Shown: positions 41,561 through 50,913, counted from the first letter of the stretch. The stretch: DNA of 57,921 nucleotides from Nitrosopumilaceae archaeon (GCA_028279545.1 JANQNN010000010.1:1-57921), one strand, 5' to 3'. Notes: generated by a model not told the origin, from the sequence alone. A program made the numbers and translations.

Positions 41561-42577
41561 ATGGGAGATATGAGAAAGGATTATGTTTCTGAGCGTTTTA
41601 TGATAATTTCAAAAAAAAATGATAAGATAATAGATCCAAAAAAAATGCCTTTTGCACCAGGTAATGAATCCATGACTAATCCTTCTGTTCTTTCTTTGGT
41701 GGCAAAAGATGGTATGTTGCAGCGCCTTCAGGATAATGAGGATGAATATGTTAAAAATTGGTCAATTAGAGTTTTTGAAAGTAAAAATCCCGTGGTTTCC
41801 ATTGAATCAGAAAACTCCTACAGTGATAAGCCTCACTATAGTGAACCTGCATATGGATATCATTATGTTGTTGTGGCTTCACCTAAACAAAAAGATACTT
41901 TTGCAACAATTGATCCAGAACAATGGTCAAACGTGCTTGTTGTAATTCAAGATAGACTAAGATGGTTGTATACTCAAAAAGGAGTTACTTATGTTTCGAT
42001 TTATGGTGACCAAGGGGAAGAGGCTGGAAATAACAATCCTCATCCTCATCTGAATTTAATAACTTTTTCAACAATTCCCCCCGTCATTGAAGCTGAAGCA
42101 GAAGCATCTCATAATATTTTAAATGAAAAAGGTGTTTGTGTTATGTGTCAAACCATCAATGCTGAAACTAGCAGTCCACGACAGGTTCTTCAAACAGAGG
42201 GATTCATTGCTTTTTGCCCTTGGTCTCCATCATATCCTTATGAATTTTGGATTGTTCCAAAAAAACACACGACTAGTTTTTCAAAAATTACACAAAAAGA
42301 AATTAATGATTTAGCTTTAATCCTAAGAGCTACTTTGGGAGGTTTATCTAAATCAATTAAAAATGTATCATATAATCTAGTATTCCATTTATCTCCTGAA
42401 AAGAAAAATAGTCGACAAATTCATTGGCATATTGAAATTTACCCCATAACTAAATCATGGTCAGGCTTGGAACGAGGATATGGAATTTTCTTAAATGATA
42501 TCTCTCCCGAAGAAGCAGCAGAAAAGCTAGGCGCTGCATGCAGAAAAGAATTGGCCAATCTAGTGGGAATTCTTTAA
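41561..42577 (+). CDS. GalT-like HIT nucleotidyltransferase
   Basis: 338 aa from ATG 41561 (MGDMRKDYVSERFMII); TTG 41546 and ATG 41570 are alternatives. Two HIT-like halves. The catalytic triad region reads NNNPHPHLNLI, where GalT has NPHPHGQ, so the nucleophilic His is kept but the stabilising Gln is replaced by Asn. The second half has IHWHIEIYP. CVMC in the middle could bind zinc. It probably transfers NMP to a sugar phosphate; substrate (UDP- or ADP-sugar) uncertain. Confidence 0.85.
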   Translation: MGDMRKDYVSERFMIISKKNDKIIDPKKMPFAPGNESMTNPSVLSLVAKDGMLQRLQDNEDEYVKNWSIRVFESKNPVVSIESENSYSDKPHYSEPAYGYHYVVVASPKQKDTFATIDPEQWSNVLVVIQDRLRWLYTQKGVTYVSIYGDQGEEAGNNNPHPHLNLITFSTIPPVIEAEAEASHNILNEKGVCVMCQTINAETSSPRQVLQTEGFIAFCPWSPSYPYEFWIVPKKHTTSFSKITQKEINDLALILRATLGGLSKSIKNVSYNLVFHLSPEKKNSRQIHWHIEIYPITKSWSGLERGYGIFLNDISPEEAAEKLGAACRKELANLVGIL

Positions 42578-42617
42578 ATTTTAATGGTTTAATTATTGAA
42601 AAAATTGAATAATTTTT

Positions 42618-43058
42618 ATGGGAATTGAAAAGTGGGTTGCTGCAATAAGTTTAGGTTTATTTTTTATGTTTATTGGGGAAATGATTTCAATTTATTCCTT
42701 CATGACAAATGTTCCAGAGGATTTTAAATTTGGGATGGATTTTGACCCGGCCCCTAAAATCCTTCAGTTTATCTCTATTGGTGTAGCTCCAGCATCAATA
42801 ATGGTAGGACTTTCTTTTTTGATGGCAAAAAGGTACGGTTCAAAGATTATTGGATATTTGATAATTGCAGGTGGTATAGTAATGATGATTGGAATGGTAT
42901 ATTGCTATCTTCTAGTAGATAAAATTGAGGAACATTATATTTCAGATACCGTAATTTATACTCCAATAGTTTTTATCGTTTTATCATTTCCAGTTATGGT
43001 GGTAGGTGCTTCTTTGTTAAAAATAAAAAAGAGGCGCCCAAAAAAAGAATATTTCTAA
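42618..43058 (+). CDS. Small membrane protein, four helices
   Basis: 146 aa with four hydrophobic segments, at about residues 8-28, 55-72, 78-98 and 113-133, and a positively charged C-terminus (KIKKRRPKKEYF), so the tail is likely cytoplasmic. No family recognised. It follows GalT by 40 bases in the same direction and overlaps the convergent acetyltransferase end by 4 bases. Confidence 0.7.
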   Translation: MGIEKWVAAISLGLFFMFIGEMISIYSFMTNVPEDFKFGMDFDPAPKILQFISIGVAPASIMVGLSFLMAKRYGSKIIGYLIIAGGIVMMIGMVYCYLLVDKIEEHYISDTVIYTPIVFIVLSFPVMVVGASLLKIKKRRPKKEYF

Positions 43059-43492
43059 TTATGATCAAATCTTAATGCATTTGCGTTATGTTTGAAACCC
43101 AATTTTTCATAAAATGGTTTTACATCATCAGAACAATCTAGAATCGTTTTGTAACATCCCTTTTCTTGTGCAGTGTCTAATAAAAATTTGATAATTTTCT
43201 CTCCAATTTTTTTTCCTTGAAAATTTTTATCTACTACTACGTCCTCAATATGTCCCACCATTCCACCTTTGTGAATAAATTTTGGTTCAAGCAAAAGAGT
43301 TGCTGCCCCTATTACTTCTTTGTTGATTAAGGCAACAGCAATTAGGTGGTTTGAATTTTTTTCAATAATCTCAAAAACATTTTTTGCAATATTTTTTTCA
43401 ATATCGCTTGTATAACGTAAGGAATCTAATGTATTTAAGAACCCATTCCATAAATCTTCAAGTTGAAGTTCTCTAATTGTAATATTTTCCAT
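43055..43492 (-). CDS. GNAT-family N-acetyltransferase
   Basis: 145 aa from ATG 43492 (MENITIRELQLEDLWNGFL). The acetyl-CoA site is VVDKNFQGKKIGEKIIKFLL (V..xxxQGKxxGxxL motif), and the end CYKTILDCSDDVKPFYEKLGFK resembles glucosamine-6-phosphate N-acetyltransferase (GNA1). The frame upstream of 43492 overlaps the nucleotidyltransferase and is not used. The pairing with a sugar nucleotidyltransferase supports an amino-sugar role by inference. Confidence 0.85.
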   Translation of the reverse strand: MENITIRELQLEDLWNGFLNTLDSLRYTSDIEKNIAKNVFEIIEKNSNHLIAVALINKEVIGAATLLLEPKFIHKGGMVGHIEDVVVDKNFQGKKIGEKIIKFLLDTAQEKGCYKTILDCSDDVKPFYEKLGFKHNANALRFDHN

Positions 43493-43499
43493 TTTTTTA

Positions 43500-44201
43500 T
43501 TATATGTTTCCAAGCTTTTGAATGAATTCTCTGTTTGCCTTTTCATAGGTTTCTTTATTTCCTATATCTACAAATTCATTTTTTCCAATAAAACTATGCA
43601 CAATTTTTTTCTTAGCCATTACATTTTTAATAACACTATCCATCCCATAGGGCTTATCTTTAGGAATGAATTTCATTATTCCTGGCTCCATTACATAACA
43701 ACCCATATTGATATTTGCCTTGATTTCAGGTTTTTCTTTCCAAGCAATAACTCGATTATTTTTACTAGTTTCAATAACTCCATAGGGAAGTTTGGTTTTG
43801 TATTCTTCTAAACTCATTGTTACAAAAGATTTTTTCTGTTTGTGCTGTTTAATCATTTTACGTAAATTAAAATCATAAATTGAATCTCCATACATGCACA
43901 CAAAAGTACTATCAACAAAATTTTCGGCAGTTTTTAATTGTCCAGCGGTTGCTAAGGGTTTGTTAGATCTTGCATATTCTATACTTACACCGAACTTCTT
44001 TCCATCCTCAAAATAGTCCTCTATGGATTTTCTTAAGTAACTTACGCATAACACAATTGATTTTATCCCATTTTTCTTGGACCATTCTATTAGGTGCTCT
44101 AAAATTGGTTTCTCACCTAAAGGCAACATAGGTTTAGGCAGAAATGTAGTATATGGTTGCAGCCTGGTCCCTAAACCGCCTGCAATAATGACAGCTTTCA
44201 C
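43500..44201 (-). CDS. Sugar-phosphate nucleotidyltransferase
   Basis: 233 aa. N-terminal VIIAGGLGTRLQPYTTFLPKPMLPLGEKP is the canonical NTP-binding signature. CMYGDSIYDF holds the metal-binding Asp, and IGNKETYEKAN is the typical end. It lacks the left-handed beta-helix of GlmU, so it is a short RmlA/GMP-type enzyme. It precedes the GNAT gene by 7 bases, so the two likely act in one nucleotide-sugar pathway for surface polysaccharide or glycolipid. Confidence 0.9.
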   Translation of the reverse strand: MKAVIIAGGLGTRLQPYTTFLPKPMLPLGEKPILEHLIEWSKKNGIKSIVLCVSYLRKSIEDYFEDGKKFGVSIEYARSNKPLATAGQLKTAENFVDSTFVCMYGDSIYDFNLRKMIKQHKQKKSFVTMSLEEYKTKLPYGVIETSKNNRVIAWKEKPEIKANINMGCYVMEPGIMKFIPKDKPYGMDSVIKNVMAKKKIVHSFIGKNEFVDIGNKETYEKANREFIQKLGNI

Positions 44202-44255
44202 AAATTTTCTCTAATTTCTCACTATTTATGTCCAAGTGTGTGCGTAAAATATACT

Positions 44256-45557
44256 CTAATTGATAAAAATTTTTGAAACCTTATCTAGAACCACTTTAGG
44301 AGTTGTTCCAAAAATAATTATCATAGGTTCTTTTCCGAAATATCCTTTATGAAAAATTGCATCAGGTGGAGTTTTGAAATCTTTTAGTACATTTTTTACT
44401 CCCCATTTGATAGAATGACCGTCTTTACTCTTAATTGATTTGGGTTCTTTTGCTCTATCATAACTAGCCACAATAAATCCATTTTTTTCCAAATTAGTAA
44501 TTGTTCTTTTTTGAAATTTTACATTGATTGCAGAGCGAATTTGAGGAAATTTTTTGTTCATTTCTAGTGTTGCTGCCGCAACATGTTTTGAGCCACCATA
44601 TTCTAAATTTCCTATTTTAGTTACACTGTCTCCCGTTTTTACTATTCTTCCAGAAATACCTAAAATATCTTTAAGGGTTCTTGGATATTTTTTTGAGAAT
44701 ACAAAATTTGTTTGGCATTCAGGAATTTCTTTTGAAATTCCCCTAATTTTAGAAAAATTGTTTATTGCTTCGGATAATTCTGAAAATAAAGTATTTTTTT
44801 TTCTTTGAGCAATGGTGACACCTTTTCCAAGCTTTTGGGAGTTTTTAATGGATTCCCAAGCAAAATTTTGTGCTAATTTTACAGAATCTGAAATGGATTT
44901 ACCCTGAGCCATAAATGTCAACAAAGAAGAAGAATAATTACAACCACTTCCATGAGAAACAGTTTTCAATTTCCTTCTATTAAACACATAAATTTTTTCT
45001 GCCAATAAAAAATCTGAAATGTATTTTTTTTTTAATTCTACTCCAGTAATTACTACATTTTTTGGTCCCATCTCTCTAATTTTTTCTGCCACTTTTTTTA
45101 AGGACTCTTTATTGGTAATTTTTTTACCTGTGATAAACTCTGCTTCAAACTTATTGGGAGTAACTGCAGTTGCCAAAGGAAATAGATAATTTTTTAAATC
45201 ATTGACTGCAGATTTTTTAATTAACATCTTTCCAGTTGTAGATTTTATAATAGGGTCTACTACTATTGGTATAGATAATTTTTTTATTTTATTATGGATT
45301 ATTTTTATTATTTCGGAATCATATACCATTCCTATTTTTATTCCATCTATTGTAAAATCTGAAAAAACAAAATCTAATTGATTTTTTAAAATTTTTTTTG
45401 GTATGGGGTGTATCAACCCAAATCTAGACGTGTTTTGGCTTGTAATTGTGGTTAAAACAGTTAAACCATACATTTCTAAGGAGGAAAATGCCTTTACATC
45501 ACTTTGAATTCCTGCTCCTGAAGAGGGATCTGAACCTCCAATCGAAAGTAAATTCAT
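44256..45557 (-). CDS. thiDN: Bifunctional HMP-P kinase / thiamine-phosphate synthase ThiD-ThiN
   Basis: 433 aa. The N-domain (about 1-255) is ThiD: SIGGSDPSSGAGIQSDVKAF and the SHGSGCNYSSSL anion hole. The C-domain (about 265-433) is ThiN: RKLGGSKHVAA-like GSKHVAAATLEMNKKFP and GWGVKNVL-like IKWGVKNVLKDF. ThiN replaces ThiE in archaea and joins HMP-PP with the thiazole phosphate. Divergent from thiC over a 108-base shared promoter region, consistent with joint thiamine control. Confidence 0.93.
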   Translation of the reverse strand: MNLLSIGGSDPSSGAGIQSDVKAFSSLEMYGLTVLTTITSQNTSRFGLIHPIPKKILKNQLDFVFSDFTIDGIKIGMVYDSEIIKIIHNKIKKLSIPIVVDPIIKSTTGKMLIKKSAVNDLKNYLFPLATAVTPNKFEAEFITGKKITNKESLKKVAEKIREMGPKNVVITGVELKKKYISDFLLAEKIYVFNRRKLKTVSHGSGCNYSSSLLTFMAQGKSISDSVKLAQNFAWESIKNSQKLGKGVTIAQRKKNTLFSELSEAINNFSKIRGISKEIPECQTNFVFSKKYPRTLKDILGISGRIVKTGDSVTKIGNLEYGGSKHVAAATLEMNKKFPQIRSAINVKFQKRTITNLEKNGFIVASYDRAKEPKSIKSKDGHSIKWGVKNVLKDFKTPPDAIFHKGYFGKEPMIIIFGTTPKVVLDKVSKIFIN

Positions 45558-45636
45558 GTTTTCCTCTGCCCTTTAAGGTATTTTATTTTTCTTTAATTTT
45601 AATGGAAAATTAAAAAAATTATCTTTTTTAATATTG

Positions 45637-45644
45637 TTTAAATC
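45637..45644 (+). promoter_or_regulatory. TATA box for thiC
   Basis: TTTAAATC at 45637-45644 lies 22-29 bases before the ATG of thiC at 45666. The leader would be nearly absent, leaving no room for a TPP riboswitch. Confidence 0.45.
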
Positions 45645-45665
45645 AGGTTAAAGCTTAGAGTTTAC

Positions 45666-46979
45666 ATGGGAACACAAATGAGCTCCGCTAGAAGAGGAGT
45701 TGCAACTGAAGCGATGAATCAAGTGGCTAAAGATGAAGATGTGACAATTGATTGGTTAATCCCAAAGGTTGCAAATGGTTCAATAATTATTCCAAATAAC
45801 AATGAAAGAAAGCAGAAAATTCATAACGTGGGTATTGGAAAGGGACTAAAAACCAAAGTAAACGTAAACATTGGAACATCTACATTAAACGTAAATGTTG
45901 AGGAGGAAATTGAAAAAGCCAAGATCGCAGTCAAATACCATGCTGATACAATAATGGATTTAAGTGATGGCGGTGACGTAAAAAAAATTCGAAGAACTTT
46001 ACTTGAAGAAGCACCCATAACTTTTGGGACAGTCCCCATTTATGAGGCTTATAATTTTGGGGTAGAAACCCACAAAAATCCCTTAAATTTAACAGAAGAT
46101 GATTTTCTAAAAGCATTTGAAAATAATGTCAAAGACGGTGTTGATTACACTACAATCCACTGTGGAATTACAAAAGAAATAGCCAAAAAAATTTTGAAGG
46201 TTCAAAGGTATGGTGGGGTTGTAAGCAAAGGAGGAACATTAACTGCAGCTTGGATGCTCAAATACGACAAAGAAAATCCATACATTACTCATTATGATTA
46301 TTTGTTAGAATTGGCAAGAAGTTATGATGTGACTTTTAGCCTAGGCGATGCTTTACGGCCAGGTTCGATTCTTGATTCGCATGATGAATTACAAGTTCAG
46401 GAGATGATAAACATGGCAAATTTAACCAAAAGAGCACACGAAAAAGATGTTCAGGTGATGATTGAAGGCCCAGGTCACGTTCCATTAAATGAAGTAGCAA
46501 CCAATGTAAGGTTAGCTAAATCTCTTATTGGAAATGTACCATACTATGTTTTGGGACCATTAGTAACTGATGTTGCTTCAGGACATGATCACATTGCAAG
46601 TGCTATTGGAGCAGCCGTTTCTGCAAGTGAAGGTGTAGATCTTTTGTGTTACCTTACCCCTTCAGAACATTTAGCACTTCCAAATGCAGAGGAGGTTAAG
46701 GCGGGTCTTATTGCATATAGAATCGCTGCCCATGCAGGAGATCTGGTTAAAATTCGAGAAAAAGCCATTAAATGGGATGCAGCCATGAGTGAAGCTCGGC
46801 GTACCCTTGATTGGGAAAAACAATTAGCCTTATCAATTGATCCGGAAGAAGCAGCTAAAATCCATAGTAGAACTGGACAACATCCTGGAAATAATGTACC
46901 ATGTACAATGTGTGGTGGTGCTTGTGTTTACATTATGCTTCCACAACAAAGGGGATACGAAAAAGAAACTTCACAGTAA
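45666..46979 (+). CDS. thiC: Phosphomethylpyrimidine synthase ThiC
   Basis: Radical-SAM-type enzyme forming HMP-P from AIR (437 aa). Landmarks: MSARRGVATEAM-like start, KVNVNIGTSTLN, DTIMDLSDGGDV, GTVPIYEA, EGPGHVPLNEV and YVLGPLVTDVASGHDHIASAIGAA. The [4Fe-4S] site near the C-terminus is CTMCGGAC, i.e. C-x2-C-x3-C, one residue shorter than the bacterial C-x2-C-x4-C. Divergent from thiDN; convergent with the NUDIX gene with a 9-base overlap. Confidence 0.96.
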   Translation: MGTQMSSARRGVATEAMNQVAKDEDVTIDWLIPKVANGSIIIPNNNERKQKIHNVGIGKGLKTKVNVNIGTSTLNVNVEEEIEKAKIAVKYHADTIMDLSDGGDVKKIRRTLLEEAPITFGTVPIYEAYNFGVETHKNPLNLTEDDFLKAFENNVKDGVDYTTIHCGITKEIAKKILKVQRYGGVVSKGGTLTAAWMLKYDKENPYITHYDYLLELARSYDVTFSLGDALRPGSILDSHDELQVQEMINMANLTKRAHEKDVQVMIEGPGHVPLNEVATNVRLAKSLIGNVPYYVLGPLVTDVASGHDHIASAIGAAVSASEGVDLLCYLTPSEHLALPNAEEVKAGLIAYRIAAHAGDLVKIREKAIKWDAAMSEARRTLDWEKQLALSIDPEEAAKIHSRTGQHPGNNVPCTMCGGACVYIMLPQQRGYEKETSQ

Positions 46980-47375
46980 ACTTGATAAAACTTTGTCGAT
47001 ACTTGGGACAGTTTTGTAGTTTTTAATTTCATTTTCTTTAATCCAAACATAGTCCGAGTTTTCCCAATTCAGTTTAACATTTGGATTTTCTACTTCAAAT
47101 AAAAAAGGAAAAATTATCCATTCATGATTTTCATATTGAGGAGAACTTACATTCATTTTAGGAGCTGTCCTTAAAAATTTAATTTGTTTCTCTACAATTC
47201 CTAATTCTTCGAAAATTTCTATTTTTGCTCTTTTAATGGGTTCTTCATCTTGTTCTATGATGCCACTTACACCTGCCCATAAACCTTTCATAGTTTTTAC
47301 TTTTTCACTTCTTTTAAGAAGAAGAAATTTATCATTATTTTTCAGAAACGAAGTAACTATTTTTGTAGAACGCAT
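46971..47375 (-). CDS. NUDIX hydrolase
   Basis: 134 aa. The Nudix box is GIIEQDEEPIKRAKIEIFEELGI; all acidic metal ligands are present, but the usual Arg of REUxEE is Ile. It hydrolyses a nucleoside diphosphate linked to some moiety; substrate unknown. ATG start, 5 bases after the tyrA stop, so it is the last gene of the aromatic operon. Confidence 0.85.
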   Translation of the reverse strand: MRSTKIVTSFLKNNDKFLLLKRSEKVKTMKGLWAGVSGIIEQDEEPIKRAKIEIFEELGIVEKQIKFLRTAPKMNVSSPQYENHEWIIFPFLFEVENPNVKLNWENSDYVWIKENEIKNYKTVPSIDKVLSSLL

Positions 47376-47380
47376 TTTTG

Positions 47381-48238
47381 TTATTTTTTTTCTATGGCAT
47401 TTACCATCTTGGTTAATTTTTTGTAAGATGCCTCTAAATCAGTTTTAGAAGATAATCGTTCTTTGCATGTATTTATGTAATTAATTACTTCTTCTGTTTT
47501 GGATTCTTGCACAGCGGTGAGTAATCTTCCCACATCTTTCCATAAATCTTCTGCCACTCTTCTGATCTCAGGGTTAGCGATAATAGTTTCAATTAATTCT
47601 GGAGATTCTGTCATAATACTTTCTGCAAGAGTTTTTTGAACTCTAAATGTTGTTCCAGACATTTTTTCAGTAAGTGCAATTTTCTCATCCTTGGAAATAA
47701 TATTTGCAAATACAAGATTCAAGAGATGAGTCAATCCTAATATCACTGCAATTTTTTTATCATGTTCGGAGGCATCTATTGTTACAAAATTTGCCCCTTC
47801 AAAAAGATTTTTTGCAATTGTTAATTCTTTTTTCGCATCTCTTACTGGAACTGAAATAATATTTTGTCCTTTAATGTTTTTTATACCTGGACCAAACATT
47901 GGATGGATACAAATTGGATTTATTTTTGTAGGCATCTTCGTTAAAGATGATACGGCTTTTGTTTTTTCGGAAGAGATTTCAATTAGAAAAGTACCTCTCT
48001 TCATTTCTTTTGCAATTAACCTTATAATTTCAGGAGTTTTTCTAGTAGGAGTGCATAACATAACATAATCTGCCTTTAAAATTGCACCCACAAGAGAATC
48101 TGCTTGAGTGATATGTTTTCCTTTAATTTTATTTTCTTCATCATATCCAGTAACCTGAAAATCATTATCTGAAAAATATTTGGCAAACCATTGGCCCATT
48201 TGCCCACCTACCCCAATTATTGTAATGGCTTTCTTCAT
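47381..48238 (-). CDS. tyrA: Prephenate (or arogenate) dehydrogenase
   Basis: 285 aa. NAD(P)-binding IIGVGGQMGQWFAKYFSDN, then VMLCTPTRKTPEIIRLIA, ICIHPMFGPGIKNIKGQN (catalytic His region) and the helical dimer domain with LTHLLNLVFANI. It oxidatively decarboxylates prephenate or arogenate toward tyrosine. Overlaps the upstream chorismate mutase-aminotransferase gene by 4 bases (ATGA). Confidence 0.9.
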   Translation of the reverse strand: MKKAITIIGVGGQMGQWFAKYFSDNDFQVTGYDEENKIKGKHITQADSLVGAILKADYVMLCTPTRKTPEIIRLIAKEMKRGTFLIEISSEKTKAVSSLTKMPTKINPICIHPMFGPGIKNIKGQNIISVPVRDAKKELTIAKNLFEGANFVTIDASEHDKKIAVILGLTHLLNLVFANIISKDEKIALTEKMSGTTFRVQKTLAESIMTESPELIETIIANPEIRRVAEDLWKDVGRLLTAVQESKTEEVINYINTCKERLSSKTDLEASYKKLTKMVNAIEKK

Positions 48239-49605
48239 TGGTTATTTCTCACACATTCGGTAAGTATATTCATTCCGTCCTCTAATACCTCTTCTGCTTG
48301 GCAGGCAGATAATCTGATAAAATTTTTATAATTTCCAAATCCCTCTCCTGGAGCCACAGCCAATCCTTTGTCTAAAAGTTCATTTGCGAATTTTATACCG
48401 TCAAAACCCTCTTTTTTTACCCTTGCAAAAATATACATCGCTCCATCAGGAACAACAAATTCAAGATTTGCTTCTTTAGCTTTTCTTGCCAGTAATCCTA
48501 ACCTTTTCTGCATAATTTTGGAGTTATCCTCAGTATTTGCCTCAAGTGCCCTCATTGCAATATATTGAATAGGTTCTGAAACATTGGTTAAACAAAGTGC
48601 CATAAATTTTGATAATTTTTCAATAATATCTTGATGTGCAATTGTATATCCTATCCTAAAACCTGTCATTGCGTGAGATTTTGAAAAGGACTGAGTAACT
48701 ATGCTTTTTTCATAATTATAACAGAGTATACTTTTCCAATGTTCATGAGCATATTGGGAATAGATTTCGTCACTAAGAATGTACAAATTTTTTCTAATTG
48801 CTAAATTTACAATTTCATCTTGTAATTTTTTTGGTAGAATTTTTCCTGTGGGATTATTTGGATAATTAAGCACAATCATTTTTGTGTTTGAATTAATTGT
48901 TTTTTCTATTTGAGATAATGATGGTTCCCAATTATTTTCTAGTGTGGTATTAATTGTTCTAACCTTAACTTCTGATTTCAATGCACAATCTTTGTATGCT
49001 GGCCATGCAGGTTCAATAACAATTAATTCATCGCCTGGACTTAGCAATGTGTTTATGGCAGTAAATACTCCAAATCTAGCTCCTGGATTTACAATTATGT
49101 TTTCAAATTTAATATCTGCATTAAAGTTTCTAGAAAGATAATCTGCTAATTTTTTTCTAAATTGAGGAATTCCTTTTGCTGGACCATATTTTAAATATTT
49201 TTTTTCATAAACTTCTTCAAGAGCGTTCTTTACAATTTGGGGAGGTAAAAAATCTGGTTCTCCAACCTCCATGTGTATTATTTTTTTTCCTTCTGATTCA
49301 AGCTCTTTAGCTTTTAAAAATATTGAAAGATGTGTTTCCTTTTCAGAAGATTGTATTTTTACAGATTCAATTAAAAGAAAATTTAAAAATTTTGTAGCAA
49401 TGTCCTCGTTGAAATTAATTTCTTTACATATTGTAATTATTTTTTCACGGAGGTTTTCTTCACGCTTTTCATCAGTTACAATCTTTCCAGAATTTTTTTT
49501 AACTTGGCCAATCTCTTTTGCAATTTCAGTTCTTGTCTTTAACATTTTTATCATCTCAATTGTAATTTCGTCCATTTTGGTACGAAGTTCGTTAATATCA
49601 GACAA
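48235..49605 (-). CDS. Chorismate mutase fused to class I/II aminotransferase
   Basis: 456 aa from TTG 49605 (MSDINELRTKMDEITIEM); a start at 49638 would overlap aroC. Residues 1-80 are an AroQ chorismate mutase helical bundle (MIKMLKTRTEIAKEIGQVKK, EENLREKI). The rest is a fold-type I aminotransferase: VGEPDFLPPQIVKNAL, YGPAKGIPQFRKKLA, NYPNNPTGKIL, SDEIYSQY and the PLP lysine in QSFSKSHAMTGFRIGY. The fusion turns chorismate into prephenate and can then transaminate prephenate or aryl-pyruvates. Confidence 0.93.
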   Translation of the reverse strand: MSDINELRTKMDEITIEMIKMLKTRTEIAKEIGQVKKNSGKIVTDEKREENLREKIITICKEINFNEDIATKFLNFLLIESVKIQSSEKETHLSIFLKAKELESEGKKIIHMEVGEPDFLPPQIVKNALEEVYEKKYLKYGPAKGIPQFRKKLADYLSRNFNADIKFENIIVNPGARFGVFTAINTLLSPGDELIVIEPAWPAYKDCALKSEVKVRTINTTLENNWEPSLSQIEKTINSNTKMIVLNYPNNPTGKILPKKLQDEIVNLAIRKNLYILSDEIYSQYAHEHWKSILCYNYEKSIVTQSFSKSHAMTGFRIGYTIAHQDIIEKLSKFMALCLTNVSEPIQYIAMRALEANTEDNSKIMQKRLGLLARKAKEANLEFVVPDGAMYIFARVKKEGFDGIKFANELLDKGLAVAPGEGFGNYKNFIRLSACQAEEVLEDGMNILTECVRNNQ

Positions 49606-49609
49606 TTTT

Positions 49610-50704
49610 TTACAAAACGGGCTTAATTTTCCCTGCAAGAAGAGCGTGATCCGCTAATGTTAAAGATACCAGAGAATCTACAACGGGTGGTGCCCTAGGA
49701 ACAACACAAGGGTCATGTCTTCCTTTAACTTGTAAATTCGTAATCTTTTTGGTTTTTATGTCTACAGTACTTTGTTTTTGTGCAATTGAGGATGCTGGTT
49801 TGAAAGCTATTCTAATTGTTATCGGCATTCCATTTGAAATTCCACCTAAAATTCCACCAGAGTTATTTGTTTTGGTAACAATATTACCTTTTTTTATTGT
49901 ATAAAGGTCATTATTCTCAGAACCTTGGAGTTGGGATCCTTCGAATCCCGAACCAAATTCTATTCCTTTAACTGATGGTATAGAAAATAATGCTTTACTT
50001 AAGTCTGATTCTAAAGAACTGAATATTGGTTCTCCTAAACCAACTGGAACATTAGTAGAGATAGATTCAATTATTCCTCCGAGAGAATCTCCTTCTTTTC
50101 TTGCTTTGATAATTTCTTTTTCCATTTTATTTGCAATGTTTTCATCAGGGCATCTAACTTTATTTTTGTAAATTAATTTCATCATTTGTTTCTCTAATTT
50201 TTTTTTTAATTTTATTTTACCAATTTGACATGTAAAAGAATTTGTTTCAATGCCGAGTGTTACTTTTAGTAATTTTCTTGCAATTGCTCCCCCCATCACA
50301 TGTGTTGCTGTTAACCTACCTGAAAATCTTCCCCCTCCTCGAAAATCATTGAAGTGATTATACTTTACCATTGCAGGATAGTCAGAATGACCTGGCCTTA
50401 ATTTTGTTTTTAGATTTTCATAATCTTTTGATTTTTGATCACTATTCCAAATCACCATGGTAATGGGTGCACCTGTGGTAAAACCCCTAAATACACCAGA
50501 AAGAATTTCTACCTTATCACTTTCTTTTCTTTGAGTTGTAATTAAAGAGGTACCAGGCTTTCTATAGTCAAGCATTTTTTGTATTTCTTTTTCAGAAATC
50601 TCTAATCCTGCAGGACATCCATCCAAAGTGGCTCCTACTAGTTTCCCATGACTTTCACCAAAACTAGTTAAAATCAGACGATTACCGATAGAATTTCCTG
50701 ACAT
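49610..50704 (-). CDS. aroC: Chorismate synthase
   Basis: 364 aa, FMN-dependent last step to chorismate. Landmarks: ILTSFGESHGKLVGATLDGCPAG, RKPGTSLITTQRKESDKVEI, RPGHSDYPAMVKY, RGGGRFSGRLTATHVMGGAIA and GRHDPCVVPRAPPVVDSL. The next gene starts 4 bases after its stop if TTG 49605 is used. A 318-base gap containing a structured element separates it from aroA upstream. Confidence 0.96.
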   Translation of the reverse strand: MSGNSIGNRLILTSFGESHGKLVGATLDGCPAGLEISEKEIQKMLDYRKPGTSLITTQRKESDKVEILSGVFRGFTTGAPITMVIWNSDQKSKDYENLKTKLRPGHSDYPAMVKYNHFNDFRGGGRFSGRLTATHVMGGAIARKLLKVTLGIETNSFTCQIGKIKLKKKLEKQMMKLIYKNKVRCPDENIANKMEKEIIKARKEGDSLGGIIESISTNVPVGLGEPIFSSLESDLSKALFSIPSVKGIEFGSGFEGSQLQGSENNDLYTIKKGNIVTKTNNSGGILGGISNGMPITIRIAFKPASSIAQKQSTVDIKTKKITNLQVKGRHDPCVVPRAPPVVDSLVSLTLADHALLAGKIKPVL

Positions 50705-50913
50705 TGCTCTATCTTTGTTTACTGATGCTTATAATTCCTCATTTGGTTGAATCCTTTTTTTCCTCGAGATCTATTTACTTTAATTTTTCAATAAGGTCTT
50801 TATGAAATTTATAAAAAAATTATTAAATTTATCAAATAATTTTAAATAAACATTAAATATTATAATATTATACATATAATATGACAAAAAGTGCAAATTT
50901 TTATGAATAATTT
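50705..50913. other. AT-rich intergenic stretch upstream of aroC
   Basis: No gene seen. It holds runs such as AAATATTATAATATTATACATATAAT near 50856-50880, usable as TATA elements for the structured RNA (plus strand) or in reverse for aroC. Part of the 318-base gap in the aromatic operon. Confidence 0.4.

Noticed and set aside
45558-45665. TPP riboswitch upstream of thiC/thiDN
   Set aside because: The 108-base gap lacks the CUGAGA and other thi-box core sequences, and the TATA box leaves virtually no leader before the thiC ATG.
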